A DNA stretch of 64,000 nt from Bacteroidales bacterium (GTDB lineage Bacteria > Bacteroidota > Bacteroidia > Bacteroidales > Marinilabiliaceae): the NCBI GenBank assembly GCA_024401395.1, contig JAKSLD010000003.1:124001-188000 (forward strand), read 5' to 3'. The notes beneath the pieces were generated by a model that saw nothing but the letters and a program-made list of their open reading frames with translations, was not told where the DNA came from and did no database searches. Of this stretch, positions 52,401-61,331 are shown one piece after another. A program made the translations under genes and the position numbers. Numbering within the stretch: the stretch's first letter is position 1; each line of letters begins with the position of its first letter.

Positions 52401-53480
52401 GTAAAGGGCGTGGGTGAGGCTGCCGTAGAGGCTATCATCAAGGCTCGCGAAACAGGTGGGGAATTTAAGGATATTTTCGATTTCGTAGAACGTGTCGACC
52501 TTAAGGCTTGTAACCGTAAGACTATAGAGGCTCTGGCTATCGCTGGCGCTTTCGACCTCTTGGAGTCTCCTATCCCAAGAGAGAAATTCTTCGCCATCAG
52601 CCCTCAAAAGGGTATGTCTGGATCTGAAATCATAGTCAACTATGGGTCTACTTACCAGAAGGACCAGGAGGAATGTACCAATTCTCTCTTCGGCGACTCG
52701 TTGAGCGTATCTATTACCCGACCTGAACTCCCTAATGTGGATTACTCTTGGACCGACCTCGAGCGCCTCAATAAGGAGAAGGAGGTGGTGGGTATCTACT
52801 TGACTTCTCACCCTCTGGATGAATATAAATTCGAAATGCGCTACCTGGTAAATACCCCTATCACAGATTTTACCTCTGATAATCTGAAGAATATGGTGGG
52901 TAAAAGCTTTACAACCGCAGGTATCGTCGTCAGCGCAGAAACTAAGATTTCTCAGAAGGGTAACCCTTGGACTATAGTTACTATAGAGGATGCTAATGGC
53001 AAAAACGAACTGAGGTTCTTTTCTAAGGACCACGCTCAGTTTAGCCAGTATTTCGTTAAGGATGCCTATATCTGCGTAATGGGTAGGGTGGAAATGTCTA
53101 AATACAAGAGAAAGGACACTAACGTGGAGGTCAGTGAGCCTCGCATAATATACTCTAATGTCTGCTATTTGTCTGAACTTTCTCAGAAAAATAGCTTCTC
53201 TAAGGCTTTGCTGTCCATAGATATCGAGAGTATCTCTCCTTCTCTTATAGCCAACTTGTTGACTTTCTGCGATAATGCCCGCAAGGAGGAGAGGAAGATT
53301 AATGAGACTCTTAACCCTGAGGATAGACCTAAATATCTGTCTGTCAACTTCCGAATTGTGGATCCTGATACTAACCGCGATATCATCTTGTCGCCAAATA
53401 ATAGTATTCACGTACCTATAAATAAGGAGTTTGTCGATTTTGTTGACAAAACAGACGAATTGACGCTCACCGTTAGCTGA
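49485..53480 (+). CDS. dnaE: DNA polymerase III alpha subunit
   Basis: A 1331-residue replicative C-family polymerase. The PHP domain opens with [15 protein letters not shown] and continues with [11 protein letters not shown]. The polymerase core has [17 protein letters not shown] and the catalytic aspartates in [10 protein letters not shown], then the fingers with [12 protein letters not shown], YRPGP and [32 protein letters not shown]. A helix-hairpin-helix region ([17 protein letters not shown]) and an OB domain ([27 protein letters not shown]) follow. It is longer than E. coli DnaE (1160), mainly through inserts near residues 75-100 and 330-400, as in other Bacteroidetes. It appears to be transcribed alone. 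Confidence 0.97.
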   Translation: [1331 protein letters not shown]

Positions 53481-53531
53481 TTTATTCTATCTTCGCACAA
53501 AAACAAAAACGCATAATAATTCACATTAGCA

Positions 53532-54479
53532 ATGAAAAACCTGAAATCATTATTATTGGCTGGTACCGCTTGCTTGGGAGCTGTCTCTCTCTCTCAGTGT
53601 GGCATCACTTACGAGGGGCCTAATGTCTCTGTTTGCCAGTGGCCAGGTGACCGCAACGCCGCTATCAGCTATACTTTCGACGATAACTTGCCTAACCAGT
53701 TCTCTACTATCGTCCCTATGATGAACGAGTTCGACATGAAATGTACTTTGTTCCCTGTCATCAACTGGCTCAATGGCGACTTCTCTAAGGTTAAGGAGGC
53801 TTCTGACCAAGGTCACGAAATCGGCTCGCATACTGTTTCTCACCCTAACCTCGGCGAACTCTCCGATGAGGAAGCGGAAAAGGAACTTCATGAGTCTCGT
53901 TTGGCTATCGAGGAGATTACTGGTAAGAAATGTATTACTATAGCTTACCCTTATTGTAGCGCTCCTAAAAACATACAGCTCGTTGCCAATGATTATATCA
54001 ACGCTCGTGTATGTGACGGTAAGATCGATAGCGTCGACGTCAATTTTATGCGTGTAAGTGCTCACCCTCTGGGTACCGTATTCAATGCGACTTCTTTCGA
54101 CAACCTTAAATTCATCTTCGAGAAGACTCGCGCTAAAGGCGGATGGTCAACTCTCCTCTTCCACGAAATCGACCTCGGAAATGGATATTCTCCATTCCCT
54201 TCTGAGGAAGTACGCAAGAGCCTCGAGTATCTCAAGGAGAATGAGAGTATATACTGGGTAGCACCTATGGGCGATGTCGCTCGATATATGAAGGAGCGCT
54301 TGTCTCATAAACTGGAGGTAAAGAAGGAGAATGGCGACTATATCATCAAGGTATCTCTAGAGGACCTCGACGAGGAAATATATAACCAGCCTCTAACTTT
54401 CCGCTACACAAAGAAGGATGGCTCTCTCGGTTATGTCGATGTAATACCTGACGGCAACCCTGTCAAGTTGGATATCTAA
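53532..54479 (+). CDS. Polysaccharide deacetylase (NodB) family protein, exported
   Basis: A 315-residue exported protein with a hydrophobic N terminus ending in a possible lipobox (SLSQC, Cys23). The NodB domain shows AISYTFDDNLPNQFS with the catalytic aspartates, HEIGSHTVSHPNLGE with the metal-binding histidines, YPYCSAPK, and LLFHEIDLG near the end. CE4 enzymes remove acetyl groups from peptidoglycan or polysaccharides, though many Bacteroidetes members have unknown substrates. A C-terminal beta segment (about 255-315) lies outside the domain. It follows dnaE by 51 bases with a TATCTTCG near-match to a -7 box between them. Repeat element F begins 35 bases after its stop. Confidence 0.85.
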   Translation: MKNLKSLLLAGTACLGAVSLSQCGITYEGPNVSVCQWPGDRNAAISYTFDDNLPNQFSTIVPMMNEFDMKCTLFPVINWLNGDFSKVKEASDQGHEIGSHTVSHPNLGELSDEEAEKELHESRLAIEEITGKKCITIAYPYCSAPKNIQLVANDYINARVCDGKIDSVDVNFMRVSAHPLGTVFNATSFDNLKFIFEKTRAKGGWSTLLFHEIDLGNGYSPFPSEEVRKSLEYLKENESIYWVAPMGDVARYMKERLSHKLEVKKENGDYIIKVSLEDLDEEIYNQPLTFRYTKKDGSLGYVDVIPDGNPVKLDI

Positions 54480-54513
54480 ACGCTGATTTACTCCCTTTTC
54501 TATTATGTCGTAA

Positions 54514-54580
54514 AATAAAAAATTGCGATGAACAAGGGACTTCCCTTATATTAGCAAAGGACTAGAAATAGTCTTCTAAT
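54514..54580 (+). repeat. Dispersed leader + 11-bp array element, copy F
   Basis: The leader ATTGCGATGAACAAGGGAC (54522-54540) differs from copy E at one base and follows an A-rich tract. GGAC recurs at 54537 and 54559, exactly 22 bases (two units) apart, and AGTC at 54570 continues the register. The array is degenerate. It starts 35 bases after the deacetylase stop codon and ends nine bases before a terminator hairpin. Confidence 0.75.
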
Positions 54581-54588
54581 AAGTTAAC

Positions 54589-54632
54589 AGCACCTCACAA
54601 TAATAGGCTTTTATTGTGAGGTGCTTTTTTAT
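54589..54632 (+). terminator. Terminator after the deacetylase gene and repeat F
   Basis: Perfect 15-base arms AGCACCTCACAATAA (54589-54603) and TTATTGTGAGGTGCT (54611-54625) with a seven-base loop, followed by TTTTTAT. It lies just upstream of the ribD promoter. Confidence 0.92.
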
Positions 54633-54639
54633 ATCTCAT

Positions 54640-54647
54640 TATCTTTG
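54640..54647 (+). promoter_or_regulatory. Putative -7 box for ribD
   Basis: TATCTTTG, about 20 bases upstream of the ribD ATG. No FMN riboswitch fits in the remaining leader. Confidence 0.6.
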
Positions 54648-54666
54648 TACTCATAATCTTGTTAAT

Positions 54667-55707
54667 ATGACGGACGAACAGTATATGCAACGCTGCCTCC
54701 AGTTGGCAGCTCTCGGACTGGGTAATACTTACACTAACCCTATGGTGGGAGCAGTCGTTGTACATAATGATACCATAATCGGTGAAGGCTACCACCATAA
54801 AGCTGGTCAGCCTCACGCTGAGGTAAACGCTATCAATAGCGTGAAAAATAAGGAGCTCCTCAAGGATAGTACAATATACGTGAGCCTCGAACCTTGCGCT
54901 CACTACGGAAAGACGCCTCCTTGTGCCGACCTCATCATCCGTATGGGCATACCTCGTGTCGTAGTGGGTTGCGTGGATTCTTTCTCTAAGGTGGCTGGGG
55001 AGGGTATCAAACGTATCCGTAATGCCGGTAGCGAGGTGGTAGTGGGTGTCTTGGAGAAGGAGTGCCGCGAACTGAATAGACGTTTCTTCTGCTTCCACGA
55101 GAAGCATCGACCTTATGTTATCCTGAAATGGGCTGAGTCTGCCGACGGTTTTATCTCCTTGCCCGACCGCTCTCCTGTATGGCTTACCGATGCTATCGCT
55201 AAACGTTCTGTCCATAAACAACGCTCCGAGGAAATGGCTATTCTCATAGGTAGTGGTACCGCAAATAGCGATAATCCTAGCCTTACAACGCGCGAATGGA
55301 GTGGTAATAATCCTATTAGGGTGGTATTCTCACCAAAAGAGAGCATAAATAATGGCATCAACCTCCTGAATGATGGTCTTGGCGCATTGGTTCTTACTGA
55401 TAACGTTTCTTGCTCTAAAGGAAATATCAAGTACATCCATCTCGATTCTTCTCTCTCGTCTAGAGCCGAACAGATTTGTAAATCTCTATACGAGGAGAAT
55501 ATTCAATCTGTAATTATTGAGGGCGGACAGCAGACTCTCCAGTCGTTCATCGACGCCGACCTGTGGGATGAAGCTTTCATTTACCAGGGCGAAAAATCCT
55601 TAGGCGCTGGCATCCTAGCCCCAAGTATTTATGCAGATAAAGTGGAAATAAATACAAAACTATCATCGGGCTCTCGTCATTTACTTGCAATTCATCGGCA
55701 TAAGTAG
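54667..55707 (+). CDS. ribD: Bifunctional riboflavin biosynthesis deaminase/reductase
   Basis: A 346-residue enzyme with an N-terminal pyrimidine deaminase (about 1-145) and a C-terminal DHFR-like reductase (about 150-346). Together they convert the GTP-derived diaminopyrimidine to the ribitylamino-uracil precursor of riboflavin. Zinc ligands are His50 (PHAEVNAI), Cys77 and Cys86 (LEPCAHYGKTPPC), with Glu52 as proton donor. The reductase part has LKWAESADGFIS, IGSGTANSDNPSLT and VIIEGGQQTLQSFID. The ATG at 54667 is chosen because the -7 box ends 19 bases before it and the upstream in-frame ATG at 54616 lies inside the terminator. No other rib gene is adjacent. Confidence 0.95.
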   Translation: MTDEQYMQRCLQLAALGLGNTYTNPMVGAVVVHNDTIIGEGYHHKAGQPHAEVNAINSVKNKELLKDSTIYVSLEPCAHYGKTPPCADLIIRMGIPRVVVGCVDSFSKVAGEGIKRIRNAGSEVVVGVLEKECRELNRRFFCFHEKHRPYVILKWAESADGFISLPDRSPVWLTDAIAKRSVHKQRSEEMAILIGSGTANSDNPSLTTREWSGNNPIRVVFSPKESINNGINLLNDGLGALVLTDNVSCSKGNIKYIHLDSSLSSRAEQICKSLYEENIQSVIIEGGQQTLQSFIDADLWDEAFIYQGEKSLGAGILAPSIYADKVEINTKLSSGSRHLLAIHRHK

Positions 55708-55716
55708 TAAATTTGT
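55685..55716 (+). promoter_or_regulatory. Putative promoter for the isopropylmalate-synthase-family gene and leuB
   Basis: CTTG (55685-55688) and TAAATTTG (55709-55716) are 20 bases apart. The -33 box lies inside the ribD 3' end, and the GTG start follows 25 bases after the -7 box. Confidence 0.62.
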
Positions 55717-55741
55717 ACCCAAGTAACGAAAATTTCACACA

Positions 55742-57259
55742 GTGCTAGAAATACTTGACACCACATTGCGCGATGGCGAACAGACCGCCGGCGTATCTTT
55801 CAATGCTAACGAGAAACTTACTATCGCAAAGCTTCTCCTCGACGATATTCGTGTCGACCGCATTGAGGTAGCTTCTGCACGTGTATCTTCTGGCGAACTC
55901 GAAGCCCTCAAGAACATCTGCTCTTGGGCCTCCGCAAATGGCTATATCTCTAAGGTTGAGACCTTGGGCTTCATAGATGATGGCGTATCTATCAATTGGA
56001 TCGCCTCTGCAGGTTGTAAGGTTCTTAACCTTCTCTCCAAAGGCTCCCTCAAGCACGTTCAGGGACAACTCCATAAGACTCCTGAACAGCATATCGAGGA
56101 TATCAAACGTAATATAGCGCTCGCTCGTGAACGTGATCTGACGGTCAACATCTATCTGGAGGACTGGTCTAATGGTATGCTCCATTCTCCTGATTATGTA
56201 TTCCAACTGGTCGATGCTCTGCGCCACGAGCCTATCGCTCACTTCATGCTCCCTGATACTCTCGGCGTATTGAGCCCCGACAAGGCTCTTGAATTCTGCC
56301 AGACTATGGTGAAGCGTTATCCTGAACTTAAGTTCGATTTCCACGCTCACAATGACTACGATATGGCTGTGGCTAATGTCTATTCTGCTGTCAAGGCAGG
56401 CATAACTGGCATCCATACCACCGTCAATGGTCTGGGCGAGCGCGCTGGTAATACCCCATTGGCATCGGTTATAGGTCTCCTTAACGACCATCTGCATATT
56501 CCTAACAGCCTTCGCGAGATTCGCCTCACCCACCTCTGCCGTATGGTGGAGTCTATCTCGGGTATCCGAATCCCTGATAATAAGCCTCTCGTGGGCGACT
56601 CTGTCTTTACACAGTGCGCTGGCATCCACGCCGATGGCGACAATAAGGATAACCTCTATTTCAACCAGCTCCTCCCAGAGCGCTTCGGCCGCGTACGTAA
56701 GTATGCCCTCGGTAAGACTTCAGGTAAGGCTTCTATAGCTAAAAACCTCGAGGAACTTGGTATCCATCTTACGCCCGACCAGATTAAGCGCGTGACTCAA
56801 CGTGTCATCGAACTCGGAGATAAGAAGGAGAGCATGACTACTGAGGACCTTCCTTTCATCATAGCAGATGTCCTCAAAAGCGGCGAGGACCGTCATAATA
56901 ATGTTCATATCGTCAACTATAGCCTTACCCTCACTCGCGGACTTAAGCCTGTGGCTACCCTGCGAATTAGCATCCAGGGCAAGGAGTACGAAGCTACTTC
57001 AGCTGGCGATGGTCAGTATGACGCTTTCATGAAGGCCTTGTGGAAAATATACGAGAAACTGGGTCGCGAACACCCTGTCCTCATCGACTATAACGTATCT
57101 ATCCCCCCAGGTGGTAAGACTGATGCCCTGGTCGAAGCTGTCATCGCTTGGCAGTTCCGCGACCAGCATTTCAAGACACGCGGCCTCGACGCCGACCAGA
57201 CTGAAGCAGCTATCAAGGCTACTCTCAAAATGCTCAATATCGTCGAGCCAGAATATTAA
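55742..57259 (+). CDS. Alpha-isopropylmalate synthase family enzyme (LeuA/citramalate synthase-like)
   Basis: A 505-residue Claisen-type condensing enzyme starting with GTG. The HMGL-like TIM barrel has DTTLRDGEQTAGVSF, DFHAHNDYDMAVAN with the metal-binding histidines, and VNGLGERAGNTPLASV. The C-terminal LeuA-type allosteric domain is about 370-505. The sequence LEILDTTLRDGEQTAGVSF and its pairing with leuB suggest the second LeuA-like enzyme of Bacteroidetes leucine operons, which may make citramalate or isopropylmalate. Specificity cannot be decided from sequence alone. leuB follows after 34 bases; leuC, leuD and a first leuA are absent here. Confidence 0.88.
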   Translation: MLEILDTTLRDGEQTAGVSFNANEKLTIAKLLLDDIRVDRIEVASARVSSGELEALKNICSWASANGYISKVETLGFIDDGVSINWIASAGCKVLNLLSKGSLKHVQGQLHKTPEQHIEDIKRNIALARERDLTVNIYLEDWSNGMLHSPDYVFQLVDALRHEPIAHFMLPDTLGVLSPDKALEFCQTMVKRYPELKFDFHAHNDYDMAVANVYSAVKAGITGIHTTVNGLGERAGNTPLASVIGLLNDHLHIPNSLREIRLTHLCRMVESISGIRIPDNKPLVGDSVFTQCAGIHADGDNKDNLYFNQLLPERFGRVRKYALGKTSGKASIAKNLEELGIHLTPDQIKRVTQRVIELGDKKESMTTEDLPFIIADVLKSGEDRHNNVHIVNYSLTLTRGLKPVATLRISIQGKEYEATSAGDGQYDAFMKALWKIYEKLGREHPVLIDYNVSIPPGGKTDALVEAVIAWQFRDQHFKTRGLDADQTEAAIKATLKMLNIVEPEY

Positions 57260-57293
57260 AGCAGAATAATAACATATCACACATTAATAGACA

Positions 57294-58346
57294 ATGGATT
57301 TCAAGATTGCACTTCTCCCAGGCGATGGTATCGGTCCTGAGGTTGTAGACCAGGCTGTTAAGGCCGTTGATGCAGTATGCAAAAAGTTCGGCCATAAGGT
57401 AACATATACTAAGGCTCTCGTGGGCGCTTGCGCTATCGACGCTACAGGTAAGGCTTACCCTGCTGAGACACACGACGTTTGTATGAAGTCTGACGCTGTA
57501 CTCTTCGGTGCAGTGGGCGACCCTCGCTTTGATAACGACCCAACAGCTAAGGAGCGCCCAGAGACAGGCCTCCTCGCTATGCGTAAGCAACTTGAGCTCT
57601 ATGCTAACCTCCGTCCAGTTGAAACTTGGAAGAGCCTCATCAGTAAGTCTCCTCTTAGAACTGAACTCGTAGATGGCGCCGACCTCATCTGTATCCGCGA
57701 GCTCACAGGTGGTATGTACTTCGGTGAGAAGCACGAGGCAGATGATATGGCTTTCGATACTTGTAAGTATACTCGCCCTGAAATCGAGCGTATCGTTGTT
57801 AAGGCTTACGAGATTGCTCGTAACCGCCGCAAGAAACTTACTGTAGTTGATAAGGCTAACGTTCTCGCATCTAGCCGCCTCTGGCGTAAGGTCGCTCAGG
57901 AAATCGCTCCTAAGTACCCTGACGTCGAGACTGATTATATGTTCGTAGACAAGGCAGCTATGGTTCTCATCCAGAACCCTAAGTATTTCGACGTAATGGT
58001 TACTGAGAATACTTTCGGTGATATCCTTACCGATGAGGCTTCTGTAATCGCTGGTTCTATGGGCCTCCTCGCTTCTGCTTCTGTAGGTGTTCATACTTCT
58101 GTATATGAGCCTATCCATGGTTCATACCCTCAGGCAGCTGGCAAGAATATCGCTAACCCTCTCGCAACTATCCTCTCTGCAGCTATGATGTTCGAGACTT
58201 CTTTCGGTCTCATGGCCGAGGGTAAGGCTATCCGCGACGCCGTTGCAGCTTCTATCGACAATGGTATCGTAACAGAGGACCTCGCTGGCAACAACAAGGC
58301 TTACGGTACTAAGGAGGTTGGTGACTGGGTTGCAGCACACATCTAA
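57294..58346 (+). CDS. leuB: 3-isopropylmalate dehydrogenase
   Basis: A 350-residue NAD-dependent oxidative decarboxylase of leucine synthesis. Motifs include [16 protein letters not shown], the GAVGDPRFD segment, [20 protein letters not shown], the [10 protein letters not shown] substrate loop, [16 protein letters not shown], and the metal site in [47 protein letters not shown] closes the domain. Codon use is strongly pyrimidine-ended. It is the last gene before a strong terminator at 58379-58408. Confidence 0.96.
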   Translation: MDFKIALLPGDGIGPEVVDQAVKAVDAVCKKFGHKVTYTKALVGACAIDATGKAYPAETHDVCMKSDAVLFGAVGDPRFDNDPTAKERPETGLLAMRKQLELYANLRPVETWKSLISKSPLRTELVDGADLICIRELTGGMYFGEKHEADDMAFDTCKYTRPEIERIVVKAYEIARNRRKKLTVVDKANVLASSRLWRKVAQEIAPKYPDVETDYMFVDKAAMVLIQNPKYFDVMVTENTFGDILTDEASVIAGSMGLLASASVGVHTSVYEPIHGSYPQAAGKNIANPLATILSAAMMFETSFGLMAEGKAIRDAVAASIDNGIVTEDLAGNNKAYGTKEVGDWVAAHI

Positions 58347-58378
58347 TATTGAACTTTTAACAAAGATTCCAATATTTA

Positions 58379-58408
58379 GGGGGCTATGATTGCATAGCTC
58401 CCTTTTTT
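58379..58408 (+). terminator. leuB terminator
   Basis: GGGGGCTATG (58379-58388) pairs with CATAGCTCCC (58393-58402) with one G-T pair and a four-base loop, followed by six T's. Confidence 0.92.
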
Positions 58409-58412
58409 ATTC

Positions 58413-58420
58413 TACTTTCG
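58413..58420 (+). promoter_or_regulatory. Weak -7 box for the GH97 gene
   Basis: TACTTTCG differs from TAnnTTTG at one base and lies about 44 bases before the ATG. Confidence 0.35.
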
Positions 58421-58463
58421 CAACATAGTTACAAAACAACAAAATTAATTTTCTTATACGCAT

Positions 58464-60374
58464 ATGAAAAATCTCCTCTGTGGGATATCGCTCCTTGGGC
58501 TCCTCTTCTGCTCTTGTGATAATGGAGGCTTGATATCTCCTAATGGTAAAGTTGAAGCATCTATTTGCGAGGATACCAATAATCCTGGTACTTTCTACTT
58601 GTTGACAAATACTCTGGCTGATAGCATCCGTCTTGGATTCAATACTGAAAAAGAGTCTTTTTCCACGGGGTTGTCTCTCATCGGCTACTCTGCCTTTACT
58701 CCAGGTGTGGAGGATTATGTCGTAAAGCATGGTAAGCGACTCCACCCTCATAATGAGTATGCTGAACGTACTTTCAATCTCAAGACTGCAAATAATAAGC
58801 TCCTCGATGTAATAGTACGTGTCTATAACGATGGCTTGACTTTCCGCTACGCCCTCCCTGAGATCGATTCTGTCAAGGTCGTGGAGGAATCAACAACATA
58901 TAATCTCCCGGCTTCGGCCGACCGCTGGCTTATGCCTCTCCACCCTAATAATATGGGCTACGAACAGCCTTTCCCAACTCAACATGGCGTGGAGAAGGAG
59001 AATCAGTGGGGCTACCCTTGTCTTTTTAACTCGGGTGATAAGTGGGCTCTCATCGCTGAAGCTGACATCGATGAGTCTTTCTGCGCTACTCGCCTCGATA
59101 ATAATGGTAAGCATAATAAATACCAGATCGCTCTCCCTCAGCAATGGGAGGCTCGCGAAACTGGTGAGGCTCTCCCTGTCATCGCCGGCAAATGGCAGTC
59201 TCCTTGGCGCGTTGTGGTCAGCGGCTCTCTCGCTGATATCTTCGAGACAACGCTTATAGAGGACGCATCTCGCCCTAGTGTTCTTACCGATGACTCTTGG
59301 GTAAAGCCGGGCCGCTCTGCTTGGGCTTACTGGTCTCATAACCACGGCTCTCTCGATTTCAAGGTTATGTGCTCGTTCGTCGACTTGGCTAAGAATATGG
59401 GTTGGGAATATTTCCTCATCGACTGGGAGTGGGATCGTATGGCTAATGGCGGTAATCTTCAGGACCTTTGTCAGTATGCTCAGACTCAAGGCGTCGAACT
59501 GGCTATGTGGTACAACTCGGGTGGTAATCATACTTGGGTGGATTCTACTCCTAAAGACAGAATGCTCACACACGAGAACCGCGTTGAGGAGTTCACTTGG
59601 CTCAAGTCTCTTGGTATCAAGACTGTAAAAGTCGATTTCTTCGAGTCCGATAAACAATGGATGATGAAGTATTACCTGGATATACTTAAGGACGCAGCTG
59701 ATTATCAGATGATGGTCGACTTCCACGGATGTACTTCCCCTCGCGGTTGGTCTCGTACCTACCCTCACCTTATGTCTATGGAGGGTATATATGGTGCTGA
59801 ATGGTATAACAACCGCGGAGATATGACAATCCACGGTGCTGAGTGGAATACCATCTCTCCTTTCACTCGTAACGTAGTTGGTCCTATGGACTACACCCCT
59901 GTGGCTTTTACTCATTCACAGCACCCTCATACAACAACTAATGTTCACGAACTGGCTCTCGCAACGGTATACGAGAGTGGTATCCAGCATTGGGCCGACC
60001 GACCAGAGGGCTTCTACGCTCTCCCCGATGAGGCTAAGCAGTATATGTCTGCTGTCCCTGCCGCTTGGACCGATAGCAAACTCATCGCTGGATACCCTTC
60101 TACTCATGTAGTCGTAGCTCGTCGCTCTGGCAATAAATGGTACATAGCAGGCATCAATGGTACTGATGAAAATATGCCACTGACTCTGAATCTTTCGCGC
60201 TTAGACTTGTCCTCAAATGCTCATGTCAATCTTCTCATTACAGACGGACCTGATACAGACCCTTCGTGCGGATACCCTAGACCAGAGAATTTCGATATCA
60301 AGACGAATACTACATTGCCTGAATCTGTCTCCTTGGCGGCTCGCGGCGGTTTCGTTATGGTAATAGAGGATTAA
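58464..60374 (+). CDS. GH97 glycoside hydrolase, retaining type (alpha-galactosidase-like), lipoprotein
   Basis: A 636-residue exported lipoprotein with lipobox LFCSC (Cys18). It has the three GH97 parts: an N-terminal beta sandwich (about 25-275), a TIM barrel (about 280-545) and a C-terminal beta domain. The barrel has Asp391 in TVKVDFFESD, which matches the nucleophile of the retaining subgroup, and Glu440 in MSMEGIYGAEW as probable acid/base. The calcium-binding glutamates of inverting SusB-type enzymes are not obvious in the same positions. An alpha-galactosidase role is therefore favoured, but specificity is inferred. It is followed by an exported esterase after 51 bases and may be co-transcribed with it. 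Confidence 0.9.
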   Translation: MKNLLCGISLLGLLFCSCDNGGLISPNGKVEASICEDTNNPGTFYLLTNTLADSIRLGFNTEKESFSTGLSLIGYSAFTPGVEDYVVKHGKRLHPHNEYAERTFNLKTANNKLLDVIVRVYNDGLTFRYALPEIDSVKVVEESTTYNLPASADRWLMPLHPNNMGYEQPFPTQHGVEKENQWGYPCLFNSGDKWALIAEADIDESFCATRLDNNGKHNKYQIALPQQWEARETGEALPVIAGKWQSPWRVVVSGSLADIFETTLIEDASRPSVLTDDSWVKPGRSAWAYWSHNHGSLDFKVMCSFVDLAKNMGWEYFLIDWEWDRMANGGNLQDLCQYAQTQGVELAMWYNSGGNHTWVDSTPKDRMLTHENRVEEFTWLKSLGIKTVKVDFFESDKQWMMKYYLDILKDAADYQMMVDFHGCTSPRGWSRTYPHLMSMEGIYGAEWYNNRGDMTIHGAEWNTISPFTRNVVGPMDYTPVAFTHSQHPHTTTNVHELALATVYESGIQHWADRPEGFYALPDEAKQYMSAVPAAWTDSKLIAGYPSTHVVVARRSGNKWYIAGINGTDENMPLTLNLSRLDLSSNAHVNLLITDGPDTDPSCGYPRPENFDIKTNTTLPESVSLAARGGFVMVIED

Positions 60375-60425
60375 TCTTTAAAGTCATAATGTTTAATAAC
60401 GGACAATTTATCAATATCTCATAAT

Positions 60426-61313
60426 ATGAAAATCTTCACTACCATTACACAATTCCTGACTTGCATTGCCTGTATCTTGGCATTTTGCCCAGCTAATGCA
60501 CAGACCGGCTCTTCTGTCAAGGCTAAATTCGAGTATCATCTCTGGCCTGATGGCGCACCATCTAGCAATGGTATTACTGAGCCAGAGGAGGGCAACCCTA
60601 TGTTTGTCGTCAAGGTAACCGACCCGATTCTTACCGTCTATGTCCCTCAGAATCCCAACGGACTGGCTGTCATCGCTTGTCCGGGCGGCAGCTATTGTCA
60701 GGTATGGCAAGGTACTGAAGGACATAATATGGCCGACTGGTATACAGCTCAGGGGGTAACCTATGCCGTACTCAAATACCGTCTGCCTAATGGCGGTCAT
60801 TATCAAATACCTATGGAGGATGTCCACCGCGCTATGGCTATCATGAAGGAGCATAAAGCCGATTACCCTTTCTCTAAGCTAGGTATCCAAGGGTGCTCTG
60901 CTGGTGGTCACCTTGCATCTACAGCTGCTACGCATTATAGCACAGAGACACGCCCAGATTTCCAGATCCTCTTCTACCCTGTCATATCTTTCAATCCCGA
61001 GTTTACTCACATGGATACTCGCAACGCTCTCATTGGCAACGACCCTAGCGAGGAGCTTGTCAAGCTATACAGCAATGAACTACAGGTTAAGGACGACGCC
61101 CCTCCTGCTATCATTCTCTCAAGTAGCGATGACGGCCTGGTGCCTGTACGCAATAGTGTCGAGTACTACAACGCACTTCTGGCTCACGGCGCATCTGTCA
61201 CTATGCTCCTCTACCCTACCGGCGGTCACGGTTGGTTCGGAAACCCTCGATTCGACTATCGTGAGGCTTGGCTCCAATGTCTCGCCACTTGGCTGAATCA
61301 GCAGGCTAAATAA
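60426..61313 (+). CDS. Exported alpha/beta hydrolase (esterase-like, acetyl-xylan-esterase type)
   Basis: A 295-residue exported hydrolase. The signal peptide ends at about residue 25 (CPANAQ). The alpha/beta fold contains the oxyanion segment IACPGGSYCQV, the nucleophile Ser158 in IQGCSAGGHLAST, the acidic residue near SSDDGLVPVRN and the histidine in YPTGGHGWFGNPRF. Relatives in Bacteroidetes are mostly carbohydrate esterases removing acetyl groups, or general esterases. Its position after the GH97 lipoprotein suggests joint work on a glycan. A strong terminator follows at 61332-61364. Confidence 0.85.
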   Translation: MKIFTTITQFLTCIACILAFCPANAQTGSSVKAKFEYHLWPDGAPSSNGITEPEEGNPMFVVKVTDPILTVYVPQNPNGLAVIACPGGSYCQVWQGTEGHNMADWYTAQGVTYAVLKYRLPNGGHYQIPMEDVHRAMAIMKEHKADYPFSKLGIQGCSAGGHLASTAATHYSTETRPDFQILFYPVISFNPEFTHMDTRNALIGNDPSEELVKLYSNELQVKDDAPPAIILSSSDDGLVPVRNSVEYYNALLAHGASVTMLLYPTGGHGWFGNPRFDYREAWLQCLATWLNQQAK

Positions 61314-61331
61314 TAGCAGCATAGAATTTCT

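Noticed and set aside
51222-53411. A 729-codon open frame antisense to dnaE
   Set aside because: It is the mirror of the DnaE reading frame, with biased composition and no recognisable domain.
54633-54666. Possible FMN riboswitch ahead of ribD
   Set aside because: About 20 bases remain between promoter and start codon, far too short.
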